Positions 18,238-27,892 are shown, counted from the stretch's first letter. The stretch: DNA of 64,000 bases from Corynebacterium jeikeium (GCF_028609885.1 NZ_CP063195.1:2294001-2358000); one strand, 5' to 3'. Notes: a model not told the origin generated them from the sequence alone. Made by a program: numbers and translations.

Positions 18238-20270
18238 TACTTGTAATTCCTTGTCATCAGCGGGATACGGTCGAAGTACAGGGGCTCAGAGTGGCGGATG
18301 AACTTGTTCTCGCCATTCGGCTCCCAGGCGGAGACGAAGCACCAGTTGTCATCGTCACGCTCTGCCTCGCCGTCTTCGGACAGGTGGTCATCGCGGTAGT
18401 GCGCACCACAGGACTCGTCGCGATCCAGTGCGTCCACGCACATCAGCTCGCCCAGATCCAGGTAGTCGGCAACGCGGGTTGCGTACTCCAGGGTCTGGTT
18501 CATTTCCTCGGTACCGCCCGGGATGTGGACGTTGGCCCAGAAGTCCTTGCGCAGTGCGCGGATCTTCTCGATGCCGTCCTTCATGTCCTTCACGTTGCGG
18601 GACACACCACAGGAGAAGTACAGGATCTCGCCCAGCTGGCGGTGGTAGTACTCCGGACCGTGCGGGTTGTCGCCCTTGATGGTGGTCAGACGTTCGATGC
18701 GGTCCTTGGCACGCTGCAAGGCCTCCTGAGCTGCCGGGGAATCGGCGGCCGGGATCTCCTCGCCCAGGTGCGGTGCCAGGTAGTTCGGAATGGTGAACGG
18801 CAGGGTGAACCAGCCCTCCACGGAGGAGGACAGCAGGGAGTTAGCACCCAGGCGGTTCGCGCCGTGGTACATCCAGGAGGACTCGCCAGAGCAGAACAGA
18901 CCGTCGATGGACGTCATCTCGTTGAAGTCGGTCCACAGGCCACCCATGGTGTAGTGGCAGGTCGGGGCGATGCGCATCGGGGTCTCGTAGGCAGACTCGC
19001 CGATGGCCTCTTCGTACATCTGGATCAGGTTGGAGTAGCGCTCGCGAATCGTGTCCTTGCCGAGACGCTGGATAGCGTCGCCCAGGTCCAGGTACACGGA
19101 GTTCTTCATCGGGCCCACACCGTAGCCAGCGTTAATCTGCTGAGCGTTGGCACGGGAAGCGATGTCACGCGGAACCAGGTTGCCGAAGGCCGGGTAGCGG
19201 CGCTCCAGGAAGTAATCGCGCTCGTCCTCCGGGATGTCGTTCGGCTTGCGGTCGTCGCCCTTCTTCTTCGGGGTCCAGATGCGGCCGTCGTTACGCAGCG
19301 ACTCGGACATCAGGATCGTCTTGGACTGCCAGGTGGAGTTCACCGGCAGGCCCGTCGGGTGGAACTGCACGAAGGACGGGGACGCCATGTATGCACCCAG
19401 CTCGTAGGCGCGCATGATGGCCGAGGCGTTGGAGTTCTTGGCCAGCGTGGACATGTGGTACACGTTGCCGTAACCGCCGGTGGCCAGCACGGTTGCGTGG
19501 CCGGTGTGAGCCTTCAGCTCGCCGGTCAGCAGGTTGCGCATGATCACGCCCTCACAGCGGCCGTCGTTGACGATCAGGTCAACCAGGTCGTTGTGAGTGA
19601 AGATCTCCACGTGGCCGGCACCGATCTGGCGGTACAGCGCAGAGGTGGTGGCCAGCTGCAGCTGCTGACCTGTTTGGCCACGGGTGTAGTAGGTACGGGA
19701 GACCTGAACACCACCGAAGGAACGGGTTGCCAGGGTGCCGCCGTACTCACGGGAGAACGGTGCGCCGACAGCGTTCATGTGGTCAATGACCTTCGGGGAC
19801 TCCATAGCCAGGCGCCAGCAGTCGTTCTCGCGGCAACGGTAGTCGCCGCCCTTGACCGTGTCCTTCGCGTGCAGGTAGGTGGAGTCGTTATCCAGCTTCT
19901 TACCGCGGGAGGAGTTCACACCACCCTGCGCAGCAATGGAGTGCGCGCGGCGCGGGGAATCGTGGTAGGTGAACACCTTGACGTCGTATCCCAGCTCGCC
20001 AAGTGCGGCGGCTGCAGCGCCACCGGCTAGGCCGGTGCCGACGATGAGGATGCGGAACTTGTTGCGGTTCAGCGGAGACACCATTCCGAAGTGCTCCTTG
20101 GCGTACTGCCACTGCTTGTCCTGGCCGACTGCGTGGGGTGCGTTGTCCTTCAGAACCTTGCCGACGGTCACGCCCTCAACGACGGATTCCGGCGCAGTGA
20201 AAGCGGCGACGGCCTTGTCGTAGTCGAAGTCCGCGGTCTGATTGTGCGGGTGGTTAGTTACTTCGCTCAT
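18237..20270 (-). CDS. sdhA: Succinate dehydrogenase flavoprotein subunit
   Basis: A 677-residue subunit that oxidises succinate to fumarate. The FAD-binding fold starts ILIVGTGLAGGAAAAALGEL, the flavin-linking His lies in RAHSIAAQGGVNSSRG, and the substrate region has FHPTGLP and the HYTMGGLWTDF motif. The subunit set with a single cytochrome b is the Gram-positive (type B) arrangement. It lies 33 bases after sdhC. Confidence 0.96.
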   Translation of the reverse strand: MSEVTNHPHNQTADFDYDKAVAAFTAPESVVEGVTVGKVLKDNAPHAVGQDKQWQYAKEHFGMVSPLNRNKFRILIVGTGLAGGAAAAALGELGYDVKVFTYHDSPRRAHSIAAQGGVNSSRGKKLDNDSTYLHAKDTVKGGDYRCRENDCWRLAMESPKVIDHMNAVGAPFSREYGGTLATRSFGGVQVSRTYYTRGQTGQQLQLATTSALYRQIGAGHVEIFTHNDLVDLIVNDGRCEGVIMRNLLTGELKAHTGHATVLATGGYGNVYHMSTLAKNSNASAIMRAYELGAYMASPSFVQFHPTGLPVNSTWQSKTILMSESLRNDGRIWTPKKKGDDRKPNDIPEDERDYFLERRYPAFGNLVPRDIASRANAQQINAGYGVGPMKNSVYLDLGDAIQRLGKDTIRERYSNLIQMYEEAIGESAYETPMRIAPTCHYTMGGLWTDFNEMTSIDGLFCSGESSWMYHGANRLGANSLLSSSVEGWFTLPFTIPNYLAPHLGEEIPAADSPAAQEALQRAKDRIERLTTIKGDNPHGPEYYHRQLGEILYFSCGVSRNVKDMKDGIEKIRALRKDFWANVHIPGGTEEMNQTLEYATRVADYLDLGELMCVDALDRDESCGAHYRDDHLSEDGEAERDDDNWCFVSAWEPNGENKFIRHSEPLYFDRIPLMTRNYK

Positions 20271-20303
20271 TTAACTCTCTTCTCCTTGTAACCAGACTCG
20301 CCG

Positions 20304-21089
20304 TTATTGCCCAGCCGGGACGAACGGGACCTGATCAACCAACCCAAACATCACAGCCAGCGGGATGGAGATGTTGCCGATCATTACGATCGCGGGCAGC
20401 AGGTAAGCGATCCACAGCATGACCTTGCGGGTGCGGTGGCCGGTGATGCCCAGGTCCGAGGTGGCAGTCCAGATGCCGTGGGACAGGTGCATGAACAGGA
20501 TCAGCATCGCCAGGATGTAGAAGATAGCCACAGCCGGGCGGTCAAAGGATGCAATCAGGTTCTGGTAGGCGGCGTGTGCGCCGTCAGTCGGGCCCTGGAA
20601 GTCTTCGGAAGCGACCGGCTTTACGCCCATCGTCAGATCCAGGATGTGGAAGATGATAAACAGCAGCAGTACAACGCCGGTGACAATCATGCTGCGGGCG
20701 GTAAAGGTATTCCAGCTACCAACCATGCCCTTACGGCGGTAACGGCCGCGGGACTGGTGGGCACGGCCGGTCAGTGCAAATGCACACCATACGTGCAGGA
20801 TCAGGGAAACCAGCAGCACGATACGAGCAACCCACAGGAAGGACTCGTGTGGCAGCAGCGGGTAACCGAACTCACGCAGGAAGTCGGCGTAGGTGTTGAA
20901 GGATTCGGCCCCCATGTAAACCTTCAGGTTTCCAACCATGTGAACCAGGACGAACAGCGCGAAGATGATGCCCGTGATGGCCATCGTCAGCTTCATCGCC
21001 CACGAAGGGAAGCCTGGCTTCTCGCGCAGGCTCGAAGTTCTCAGTTTTCCGTGAGCGATTGCCTCACGGTCGTCATATTTAACAGTCAT
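20304..21089 (-). CDS. sdhC: Succinate dehydrogenase cytochrome b subunit
   Basis: A 261-residue membrane subunit with five hydrophobic segments (about 30-55, 80-100, 130-155, 185-205 and 220-245) and conserved His residues for haem, e.g. in FVLHVWCAF-like and FMHLSHGIW stretches. It anchors SdhAB and passes electrons to menaquinone. GGAGG stands just before the ATG, next to a hairpin described separately. Confidence 0.94.
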   Translation of the reverse strand: MTVKYDDREAIAHGKLRTSSLREKPGFPSWAMKLTMAITGIIFALFVLVHMVGNLKVYMGAESFNTYADFLREFGYPLLPHESFLWVARIVLLVSLILHVWCAFALTGRAHQSRGRYRRKGMVGSWNTFTARSMIVTGVVLLLFIIFHILDLTMGVKPVASEDFQGPTDGAHAAYQNLIASFDRPAVAIFYILAMLILFMHLSHGIWTATSDLGITGHRTRKVMLWIAYLLPAIVMIGNISIPLAVMFGLVDQVPFVPAGQ

Positions 21090-21097
21090 GGCACCTC

Positions 21098-21114
21098 CAG
21101 TGTCATAGACACTG
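21098..21114 (-). promoter_or_regulatory. Hairpin touching the sdhC ribosome binding site
   Basis: CAGTGTC-TAT-GACACTG in the coding sense forms a 7-bp stem that ends directly at GGAGG of the sdhC ribosome binding site. It could be an operator or a translation-control hairpin. Confidence 0.55.
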
Positions 21115-21423
21115 TATGTGCTTAAGCCCCCCTCGGACTACTCGTGTACCTGCATATTCCCGGTCTTACACCCCGTTATGGGGTACAGCATTTCCGCAAT
21201 ACAAACCTTGCAAAAATACCCATAACGTTACGACCGTACTGTTAGATTCCTCCTAAACGGCCGTCACTGCGCGGCGTCACACTGGTCACACGGTTTTCGA
21301 GGGTCTCCCTGTTTCTTTCCTATTGACGCCACACCCCATTCCCCTTTTGCGCCCATCGCTCACCTCGCAGGGATGCGGGGGTGACGGCGCGCGCCGGCGG
21401 TAGGCGTCAGAAAATGTATATTT
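21115..21423 (-). promoter_or_regulatory. sdhCAB upstream region
   Basis: This region holds an ACCCC-GTTAT-GGGGT dyad (21170-21184), a TTGCAAAAA stretch (21209-21217) reminiscent of RamB half-sites, a direct repeat of GTCACAC near 21275-21290, the word CTTTCCTATTGACGCCAC (21315-21332) also found before lpd, and a perfect CGGCGCGCGCCG palindrome (21385-21396) that may be part of the GH65 terminator. In C. glutamicum sdhCAB is controlled by RamA, RamB, RipA and cAMP regulators; which sites are used here is inference. Confidence 0.5.
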
Positions 21424-24102
21424 TTATAGCTTTACCCAGTGATCCGGGGAACCATGCTTAGAACCGCCGTCTGCGCCCCGGGCAGCTTCGCCCCCATCGG
21501 CCGCATCGGCACGGTGTTCGCTGAGCAGCGTCGCGCCCTTCACAACGACGGGTTCGTGGCCGACGACGACCTCCTCGCCCATGACCCAGATTGGGCCGAC
21601 CTTGCGGTCGCCCTCCTCGAGCACCAGCTCGACCTCGCCGGGGCGAACCTCCACGCGCAGGCGCTCGCCATACAGGGTGATGTGGTAGGTCAGGGATTCC
21701 CACTCGTCCGGCAGGCGCGGGTCGATGGTGTACTGCCCGTAGAAATCACGGAAGCCACCGAAACCATTGGTCAGCGCCGTCCACGCGCCACCGCACGAGG
21801 CGATGTGCACGCCATCCGAGGCGTTGTGGTGCAGGTCGCCCATGTCCACGAACAGGCCGCGGTAGAAGAACTCCTCTGCCTTCTCCTTGTAGCCCAGCTC
21901 CGCCGCGATGATGGACTGGACGACGGCCGACAATGTGGAATCTCCCGTGGTCAGAATGTCGTAGTAGTCGTAGTCCGCGCGCTTGACCTCGGTGGAGAAG
22001 CGCTGGCCCTGCAGGAACAGAGCCAGCACGACGTCGGCCTGCTTCAAGATTTGGTAGCGGTAGATCGTCAGCGGGTGGTAGTGCAGCAGCAGCGGGCGCT
22101 TTGGGCCGACCTCCGGATCGTCCAGGTCCCAGATGCGCCGGTGCAGGAACTGGTCGTCCTGGGGGTTGACCTTCAACTCCTCGTTGTACGGGATGTACAT
22201 GCACTCGGCGGCCTTGCGCCAGAGATCAACCTCTGCCTGGGTGATGTGCTTCAGGTTCTGCAGGTTGCGGTATTCCTCGGGGCGTTCCTTTTCCGTCTGG
22301 CTTACCACCGCAGCCGCGACCTCCAGGTTGTACTGGGCCATCACGTTTGTGTACAGGTTGTTGTTCACCACGGTCGTGTACTCGTCCGGTCCGGTCACAG
22401 AGTGGATCTCGAACTTATCCTGCTTGCTGTTGAAAAAGCCGATGGACATCCAAAACCGGGCGGTCTCCACCAGCAGGCTGATGCCCTGCTGCAGCAGGAA
22501 TTCCGTATCGCCCGTGGCGTAGACGTACTTCATCAGCGCAAACGCGATGTCCGCATCGATGTGGTACTGCGCGGTACCCGCCGCGTAGTAGGCCGAGGAT
22601 TCCTGACCATTGATGGTGCGCCACGGAAACAGGGCGCCGTCGTGTGACAGCTCCAGTGCGCGCTGTTTGGCCGCGGGCAACATGTCGTAGCGGAAGCGCA
22701 GGGCGTTTCGGGCCAGGTTGGGGTTGGTGTAGCAGAGGAACGGCATCACGTAGATCTCCGTGTCCCAGAAGTAATGGCCACCGTAGCCGGAGCCGGTCAT
22801 ACCCTTTGCTGGCACGCCGTTGGTCTCCGCGCGGGCGGAGGCCTGGATCAACTGGAAGATGTTCCAGCGCACCGCCTGCTGCAGCGCGGGCTGGCCGGCA
22901 ATGCGCACGTCGGAACGCTCCCAGAAGCGGGCCAGCCACTCGGCCTGGTTATCCATCAGGTTGCTAAAGCCCACCGACTTCGCGCGGTTGATGGTGCGGG
23001 CGCAGCGGAATGCGAGCTCCTGCGGAGCCACGTGGCGGGAGGAGTGATACGCCGTAAACTTCTCCAGGCGCATCTTCATCCCCTTCTTACCGTTCAGGTG
23101 GTACGTCACGCGGGCGACGTCCTCCTCCACCTCCGTGGAGACCTCCACGCCGGTGTCCACGCCCGTGTCCGTCTCATCCGAGGGGTTGTCGATATCCAGG
23201 ATGTGGTCCATGGAGACCGTCACGGTCATGCCCGAGTGGTTGATCTGGTAGCCCAGCGTGGCGCGCTCCGGCTCCGTGCTGGACTGATACTTCGGGATGA
23301 ACACGCGATCCTGGAACTGCTCGCCCTTGCGCGGGTCGAAACCCTCCTCGCCGGCCACGCGGGCGTTGTTATCCGGGAACTCTCCCTGGCCGTCCTCGCG
23401 GTTCAGTAGCTGGGAGGAGACCACGACGGCTGCCGGCGCGTCTAGCAGCTCGACCTCTAGGGACTGCAGCGCCAGGTGGCGCTCCTGGAAGCTCACCATA
23501 CGCTCGGAGGTCACGCGCACGTGCTTGCCGCCCGGAGTGCGCCAAACCAGACTGCGGCGCAGCACGCCCTCGCGAAAGTCCAGGCTGCGGTTATATTCCA
23601 TGACCTCCGCGTTGCCCAGGCGTAGCGGCTCGTCGTCGATGTACAGTCGCATAGCCTTGGCATCCGGCACCGAGACGATACTCTGCCCCATGCGTGCCAG
23701 GCCGTAGGCATCCTCCGCGTGCTCTATGTCCCAGGTTTCGTGCACGCCATTGATGAATGTGCCGTGAGTCTGGGAATCGCGCCCTTCCTCCGGGTTGCCG
23801 CGCAGGCCCAGGTAGCCGTTGGACAGCGCGAAGAGAGTTTCAGAAACGCCCAGGTCCATGAAGTTCGGGCGGGTTTCAATCAGAGCCCATTCGTCAACCG
23901 GGTTGTTGTCGCGGTCCACAGACTCCAAAGGATTCACCGCGCTGTGCTTCATGTCCGCGCGGAAGCCCTCCGCACGCAAGTCGCCACCGTCGATCGGGCG
24001 CTTGTACCCCGGCTCCGCGCCCTCTCTTCGGGTCGCTAGGAAATCTTTCAGGCGCTGGTCTTCCGGGCTGCGCTTGGTCTGTCGTTGGGCGTTGATCCCC
24101 AT
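21424..24102 (-). CDS. GH65 glycoside phosphorylase (maltose/trehalose/kojibiose type)
   Basis: An 892-residue family 65 enzyme with the N-terminal beta-sandwich (about 70-350), the (alpha/alpha)6 barrel with GYGGHYFWDTEIYV (439-452), and the catalytic acid E574 in HSVTGPDEYTTVVNNN. The C-terminal beta domain ends near residue 860, with an acidic/Gly-rich tail. Such enzymes cleave an alpha-linked glucose disaccharide with phosphate, giving beta-glucose-1-phosphate. The upstream gene encodes a matching beta-phosphoglucomutase. The exact disaccharide cannot be told; trehalose or maltose is likely. Confidence 0.9.
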   Translation of the reverse strand: MGINAQRQTKRSPEDQRLKDFLATRREGAEPGYKRPIDGGDLRAEGFRADMKHSAVNPLESVDRDNNPVDEWALIETRPNFMDLGVSETLFALSNGYLGLRGNPEEGRDSQTHGTFINGVHETWDIEHAEDAYGLARMGQSIVSVPDAKAMRLYIDDEPLRLGNAEVMEYNRSLDFREGVLRRSLVWRTPGGKHVRVTSERMVSFQERHLALQSLEVELLDAPAAVVVSSQLLNREDGQGEFPDNNARVAGEEGFDPRKGEQFQDRVFIPKYQSSTEPERATLGYQINHSGMTVTVSMDHILDIDNPSDETDTGVDTGVEVSTEVEEDVARVTYHLNGKKGMKMRLEKFTAYHSSRHVAPQELAFRCARTINRAKSVGFSNLMDNQAEWLARFWERSDVRIAGQPALQQAVRWNIFQLIQASARAETNGVPAKGMTGSGYGGHYFWDTEIYVMPFLCYTNPNLARNALRFRYDMLPAAKQRALELSHDGALFPWRTINGQESSAYYAAGTAQYHIDADIAFALMKYVYATGDTEFLLQQGISLLVETARFWMSIGFFNSKQDKFEIHSVTGPDEYTTVVNNNLYTNVMAQYNLEVAAAVVSQTEKERPEEYRNLQNLKHITQAEVDLWRKAAECMYIPYNEELKVNPQDDQFLHRRIWDLDDPEVGPKRPLLLHYHPLTIYRYQILKQADVVLALFLQGQRFSTEVKRADYDYYDILTTGDSTLSAVVQSIIAAELGYKEKAEEFFYRGLFVDMGDLHHNASDGVHIASCGGAWTALTNGFGGFRDFYGQYTIDPRLPDEWESLTYHITLYGERLRVEVRPGEVELVLEEGDRKVGPIWVMGEEVVVGHEPVVVKGATLLSEHRADAADGGEAARGADGGSKHGSPDHWVKL

Positions 24103-24120
24103 AGTGCTTCTGGTTTCTCC

Positions 24121-24187
24121 GTTTAGTTCTGTCTAGTTCCGTCTACTTCTGTGTAACTCTGTGTAAGCCTGTGTAAGTCCGTTAAAG
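24121..24187. repeat. Degenerate 10-bp tandem repeats between GH65 and mutase genes
   Basis: Six consecutive decamers start with GTTTA, GTCTA, GTCTA, GTGTA, GTGTA and GTGTA followed by variable five-base ends rich in T and C; a partial seventh starts GTTAA. They lie between the mutase stop and the GH65 start, where a ribosome binding site is expected. Confidence 0.8.
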
Positions 24188-24219
24188 GCCTCTGCCCACC
24201 GGCTTCCCGGTCACTCGCT

Positions 24220-24978
24220 CTAGCCCAATAGGTCCGCCAGGTCGTCGACCACAATGTCTGCGCCGTGTTCGTGCAGCGCCTCCGCGCCCGCCCCGCGATC
24301 CACGCCGATAACCAGCCCGAACTTGCCCGCCTTACCGCTGGCCACACCACTGGTGGCGTCCTCGACCACCACAGCATTTTCCGCATTGGCGCCGAGCTGC
24401 TGCGCGCCATACAGGTACGTATCTGGTGCGGGTTTACCCGGCAGGTTCTTTTCGGACGCCACCTTCCCATCCACTACAACCTCAAACCGATCGAGCAGCC
24501 CCGCCGCCTTAAGCACTGGTCGGGCGTTCTTCGAGGAAGAGACAATCGCGATCTGCGGGGCCTTCTCCCCCGCCGCGGCACGTTCCCGGATGGCATCCAG
24601 CAGCTGCACGGAGCCCTCGTAGGCCTGCACGCCTTCCTCCACCAGCTTCAGGAAGTCCGCGTTCTTGCGGGCGCCCAAGCCGTGGATCGTGTCCTGATCC
24701 GCGTTATCGTCCGGGTTGCCCTCCGGAACCTCGATGCCACGGCTGGCCAGCAGGGCAGCCACGCCCTCGTCGCGGCGACGGCCGTCCAGGTAGTCGAAGT
24801 AATCCTGTTCGGTGTAGGGCTCAGCCCCCTTGCCCTCCAGGAACGCACTAAACATCCGTGCCCACGCCTGGCGGTGGAGCTCTGCGGTCGGGGTGATCAC
24901 GCCGTCGAGGTCGAAAAGTACGGCGTCAAAATCAAAGAGAGATCGGGCGGGCGGGGTGCCAAAGGTGGTGACGGACAA
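24220..24978 (-). CDS. HAD-family beta-phosphoglucomutase
   Basis: A 252-residue HAD hydrolase with the phospho-Asp motif AVLFDLDGVITPTAELH near the N-terminus, a helical cap, the SSSKNA motif II, Lys in PGKPAPDTYL and the acidic motif VVEDATSGVASGKAG. It would turn beta-glucose-1-phosphate from the GH65 enzyme into glucose-6-phosphate. The start is TTG at 24976-24978, supported by GAAGGAG nine bases upstream. The GH65 gene follows after a repeat-filled gap. Confidence 0.88.
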   Translation of the reverse strand: MSVTTFGTPPARSLFDFDAVLFDLDGVITPTAELHRQAWARMFSAFLEGKGAEPYTEQDYFDYLDGRRRDEGVAALLASRGIEVPEGNPDDNADQDTIHGLGARKNADFLKLVEEGVQAYEGSVQLLDAIRERAAAGEKAPQIAIVSSSKNARPVLKAAGLLDRFEVVVDGKVASEKNLPGKPAPDTYLYGAQQLGANAENAVVVEDATSGVASGKAGKFGLVIGVDRGAGAEALHEHGADIVVDDLADLLG

Positions 24979-25106
24979 AGTCGGGCTCCTTCCGGGGCGC
25001 CTTGGTGAATGTGCGGTCGTGCATGTGTGTTCGCGTGACCACCAGTCTAACCAGGGGGTCGGACAACTGTCCGTGCAAGGAGATTGGGTGAAAATGGGTA
25101 TAAGAA

Positions 25107-25140
25107 AACCGCCGGGTGAGGCGGGCTCACACCGGCGGTT
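25107..25140 (-). terminator. Terminator of aceB
   Basis: AACCGCCGG (25107-25115) pairs with CCGGCGGTT (25132-25140), and an inner GTGAG/CTCAC stem extends it. Leftward it is followed by TTTTCTTAT. Confidence 0.88.
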
Positions 25141-25182
25141 AGGTCCTTAACGCTTTAGGCAGCGTTGGCCTCGCGCGAGGCT

Positions 25183-27378
25183 TTAGGCGATGCCGTTTTT
25201 AGCCTTGAACTCCAAACGACGGGCATGCAGAATCGGCTCAGTGTAACCAGCCGGCTGCTCCAGACCCTTGAACACCAAATCCTTCGCAGCCTGGAAAGCC
25301 ACAGACTCATCAAAGTTCGGCGCCATGTTGCGGTAGTTCGCGTCACCAGCGTTCTGCTCATCCACCTTCGCAGCCATACGCTGCAAAGACTCCAGAACCT
25401 GCTCCTCGGTCACCACACCATGCTTCAGCCAGTTAGCCAGGTGCTGGGAGTTAATACGGCAGGTAGCGCGGTCCTCCATCAGGTCAATGTCGTGGATATC
25501 CGGGATCTTGGAGCAACCAACACCCTGCTCCACCCAGCGGACCACATAGCCCAGGATGGACTGGGAGTTGTTGTCAATCTCCTCGGCGATCTCCTCAGCA
25601 GACCAATCAGCGGACTCTGCTACCGGGATGGTCAGGATATCGCCAAGGGTCTCACGGCGGCCCTCGGTGCGCAGCTTGTCCTGTACCTCGAAGACATCCA
25701 CCTCGTGGTAGTGGGTTGCATGCAGCGTTGCACCCGTCGGCGACGGAACCCACGCGGTGGAAGCGCCCTCCTTCGGCTGGCCGATCTTCTGCTCCAGCAT
25801 GTCAGCCATCAGCTCAGTCTTGGCCCACATACCCTTACCGATCTGCGACTTACCCGGCAGACCGTGCGCCAGACCAGCATCCACATTGTTGTCCTCGTAA
25901 GCCAGCTTCCACGGCGCGGTCTGCAAATCAGCCTTACGCACCATCGGGCCAGCCAGCATAGAGGTGTGGATCTCGTCACCAGTGCGGTCCAGGAAGCCGG
26001 TGTTAATAAACGCCAGACGCTCCTTAACCTGCGCGATGCAAGCATCCAAGTTGGCAGTGGTACGACGCTCCTCGTCCATCACACCAACCTTCAAGGTAAA
26101 CCGCTCCAGACCCAGCAGATCCTCCACCGCACCGAACAGGTCATTGGTGAACGCAACCTCCTCCGGGCCGTGCTGCTTCGGCTTCACAATGTAGATCGAA
26201 CCGTTACGGGAGTTACGCAGCGGGTTGTTCTCATCCAGCCCCGGGATCGCAGCAGCCGAAGTAATAACGGCATCCATGATGCCCTCGAAAATCTCCTCAC
26301 CATTCTGGTCCAGGATCGCCGGGTTCTGCATCAGGTGGCCAACGTTACGCACAAACAGCAGGGAACGACCGTGCAGACGCAGCTCCTCACCATCACGGGA
26401 GGTAAACACACGATCCTCGTTGAGCTTACGAGTGAAGGTCTTGCCGCCCTTCTCCACCTCCTCGGTGAGGTTGCCGGTGTTCAGACCGAGCCAGTTGCGG
26501 TAGCCCAGGGTCTTGTCGGTTGCGTCGACAGCGGCGACGGAGTCCTCGAAGTCCATGATCGTGGAGATTGCGGATTCGAGGTTCAGGTCCTTCACGCCGG
26601 CCTTGTCGGTCTTGCCGATCGGGGACTCCGGGTCGATCTGAATGTCGATGTACAGGCCATTGTTGTACAGCAGGATGTCAGTCGGGTTGGCCTTGTCGCC
26701 ACCGAAGCCCGCGTAGACCTCCGGGTTGCGCAGGTGCACATCGTTGCCGTCGATGGTGGCGGTCAGCTGGCCGGACTCGACAGCGTACTTGGTGACGTCC
26801 TTGTGGGAGCCGGACTCCAGCGGCACAACGCGGTCCAGGAACTCGCGGCCCCACTCGATGACCTTGTCACCGCGGACCTTGTTGTAGCCGGTGCCCTTCT
26901 CCTGGCCGTTTTCCTCAGAGATGGCGTCGGTGCCGTACAGAGCGTCGTACAGGGAACCCCAGCGGGCGTTCGCCGCGTTCAGCGCGAAGCGGGCGTTCAG
27001 GATCGGCACCACCAGCTGCGGGCCGCCGGTCGTGCCGACCTCCGGGTCGATGTTCTGGGTCGTAATCTCGAAGTCGCCCGGCTCGTCGACCAGGTAGCCG
27101 ATCTCCTTCAGGAAGGCCTTGTACTCCTCCGGATCCTGAGCACCCTTGTGCTCCTCGTACCAGGCGTCCATCTTCTTCTGCAGCTCGTCGCGAGTGTTCA
27201 GCAGCTCGCGGTTGCGCGGGGTGTACTCCTCGACGATCTTGCCGAAGCCATCCCAGAACTTCTCCTGCTCCTCGGCGGAATCCTTGCCGATGACGGGAAG
27301 TACCTCAGTGTTAACAAAGTCGTAGAGAGTCTTGGCAACCTGAAGGCCGCCGGCAGTTACGCGCTCGGTCTGGGTCAT
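25183..27378 (-). CDS. aceB: Malate synthase G
   Basis: A 731-residue enzyme that condenses glyoxylate with acetyl-CoA to malate, the second glyoxylate-shunt step. Length and the stretches RNHGLNRGWGD-like regions (here [15 protein letters not shown]), [18 protein letters not shown] and [10 protein letters not shown] fit the G isoform used by corynebacteria. The ATG at 27376-27378 is preferred over a GTG at 27396 because AGGAG lies ten bases before it. It is transcribed divergently from aceA, with a hairpin terminator downstream. Confidence 0.95.
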   Translation of the reverse strand: MTQTERVTAGGLQVAKTLYDFVNTEVLPVIGKDSAEEQEKFWDGFGKIVEEYTPRNRELLNTRDELQKKMDAWYEEHKGAQDPEEYKAFLKEIGYLVDEPGDFEITTQNIDPEVGTTGGPQLVVPILNARFALNAANARWGSLYDALYGTDAISEENGQEKGTGYNKVRGDKVIEWGREFLDRVVPLESGSHKDVTKYAVESGQLTATIDGNDVHLRNPEVYAGFGGDKANPTDILLYNNGLYIDIQIDPESPIGKTDKAGVKDLNLESAISTIMDFEDSVAAVDATDKTLGYRNWLGLNTGNLTEEVEKGGKTFTRKLNEDRVFTSRDGEELRLHGRSLLFVRNVGHLMQNPAILDQNGEEIFEGIMDAVITSAAAIPGLDENNPLRNSRNGSIYIVKPKQHGPEEVAFTNDLFGAVEDLLGLERFTLKVGVMDEERRTTANLDACIAQVKERLAFINTGFLDRTGDEIHTSMLAGPMVRKADLQTAPWKLAYEDNNVDAGLAHGLPGKSQIGKGMWAKTELMADMLEQKIGQPKEGASTAWVPSPTGATLHATHYHEVDVFEVQDKLRTEGRRETLGDILTIPVAESADWSAEEIAEEIDNNSQSILGYVVRWVEQGVGCSKIPDIHDIDLMEDRATCRINSQHLANWLKHGVVTEEQVLESLQRMAAKVDEQNAGDANYRNMAPNFDESVAFQAAKDLVFKGLEQPAGYTEPILHARRLEFKAKNGIA

Positions 27379-27442
27379 AGTGACGTGGCTCCTCACATAT
27401 CAATCGATTTACCTATCTAAAGGTCTCTATCCTCAAAGACTA

Positions 27443-27458
27443 GGTGAGTTCCCTCACG
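27443..27458. promoter_or_regulatory. GlxR/CRP-like site before aceB
   Basis: GGTGA-GTTCCC-TCACG matches the TGTGA-N6-TCACA consensus at eight of ten positions, 65 bases before the aceB start. GlxR is the cAMP-binding regulator of the corynebacterial glyoxylate genes. Confidence 0.6.
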
Positions 27459-27494
27459 ATCGGCATGAAGTTGGTCATAGATCGCACTTTTCCC

Positions 27495-27510
27495 ACCCCC
27501 ACCGATGGGG
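27495..27510. promoter_or_regulatory. C-run/G-run dyad, possible RamA site
   Basis: ACCCCC-ACCGAT-GGGG resembles paired RamA half-sites (a run of G or C bounded by A or T). Similar dyads lie before sdhC and the helicase gene. Confidence 0.4.
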
Positions 27511-27707
27511 ATAACCGGGCAAAGCTGTTCCTTTTTTCTTTTTTGACGCCCCGAGTGACTTCGTGGCGCACCACACCTATAAGCGCAGCAAGAGAGCCAC
27601 ATCACGTTCACACGTTAAGGCGTCACTCAGAATCAGTGAGGAAAAAACTTCACAAGATTTACAAAAAGGGGAGCCACCCCCACACAGAAATATCCTCCTA
27701 ACCCGCA

Positions 27708-27735
27708 TTGACGTGGTTGTTTAGGTTGGTACTCT
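27708..27735 (+). promoter_or_regulatory. Candidate aceA promoter
   Basis: TTGACG (27708-27713) and TACTCT (27730-27735) are separated by 16 bases. Transcription would start near 27742, about 150 bases before aceA. Confidence 0.55.
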
Positions 27736-27892
27736 CGAAGGCAGAGACACGGAACGCAGACTTCACCTCCACTGCGCTGGAAAGCTCTGTCGAGGTTCTG
27801 GAGCATGCAGATCGTGTCCCCCCCGCCAGGAACCCCCCGGGCAGGGACCAAGACATAACTCTCCCCTTAATTAGTAAGGAAGTGACCCCTAC

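Larger units (their letters stand above)
27379..27892. promoter_or_regulatory. Divergent aceB / aceA control region
   Basis: This 514-base gap separates the two glyoxylate genes and carries no credible gene. It has a GlxR-like site, a C-run/G-run dyad, a T-rich tract followed by TTGACGCC (about 27531-27550), and an aceA promoter candidate, listed separately. The aceA leader would be about 150 bases long. Confidence 0.75.

Noticed and set aside
21190..21260. A DtxR or RipA box before sdhC
   Set aside because: Nothing close enough to the DtxR consensus (TTAGGTTAGCCTAACCTAA type) is present, so iron control cannot be claimed from the sequence.
25165..27420. A 751-codon forward frame opposite aceB, and similar long frames opposite sdhA (18291-20030), topA (54748-56646) and the helicase (58144-59412)
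   Set aside because: Their products are rich in His, Arg, Val and Gln in the way of antisense reads of GC-rich genes, and the opposite strand encodes well-known enzymes with full motifs.
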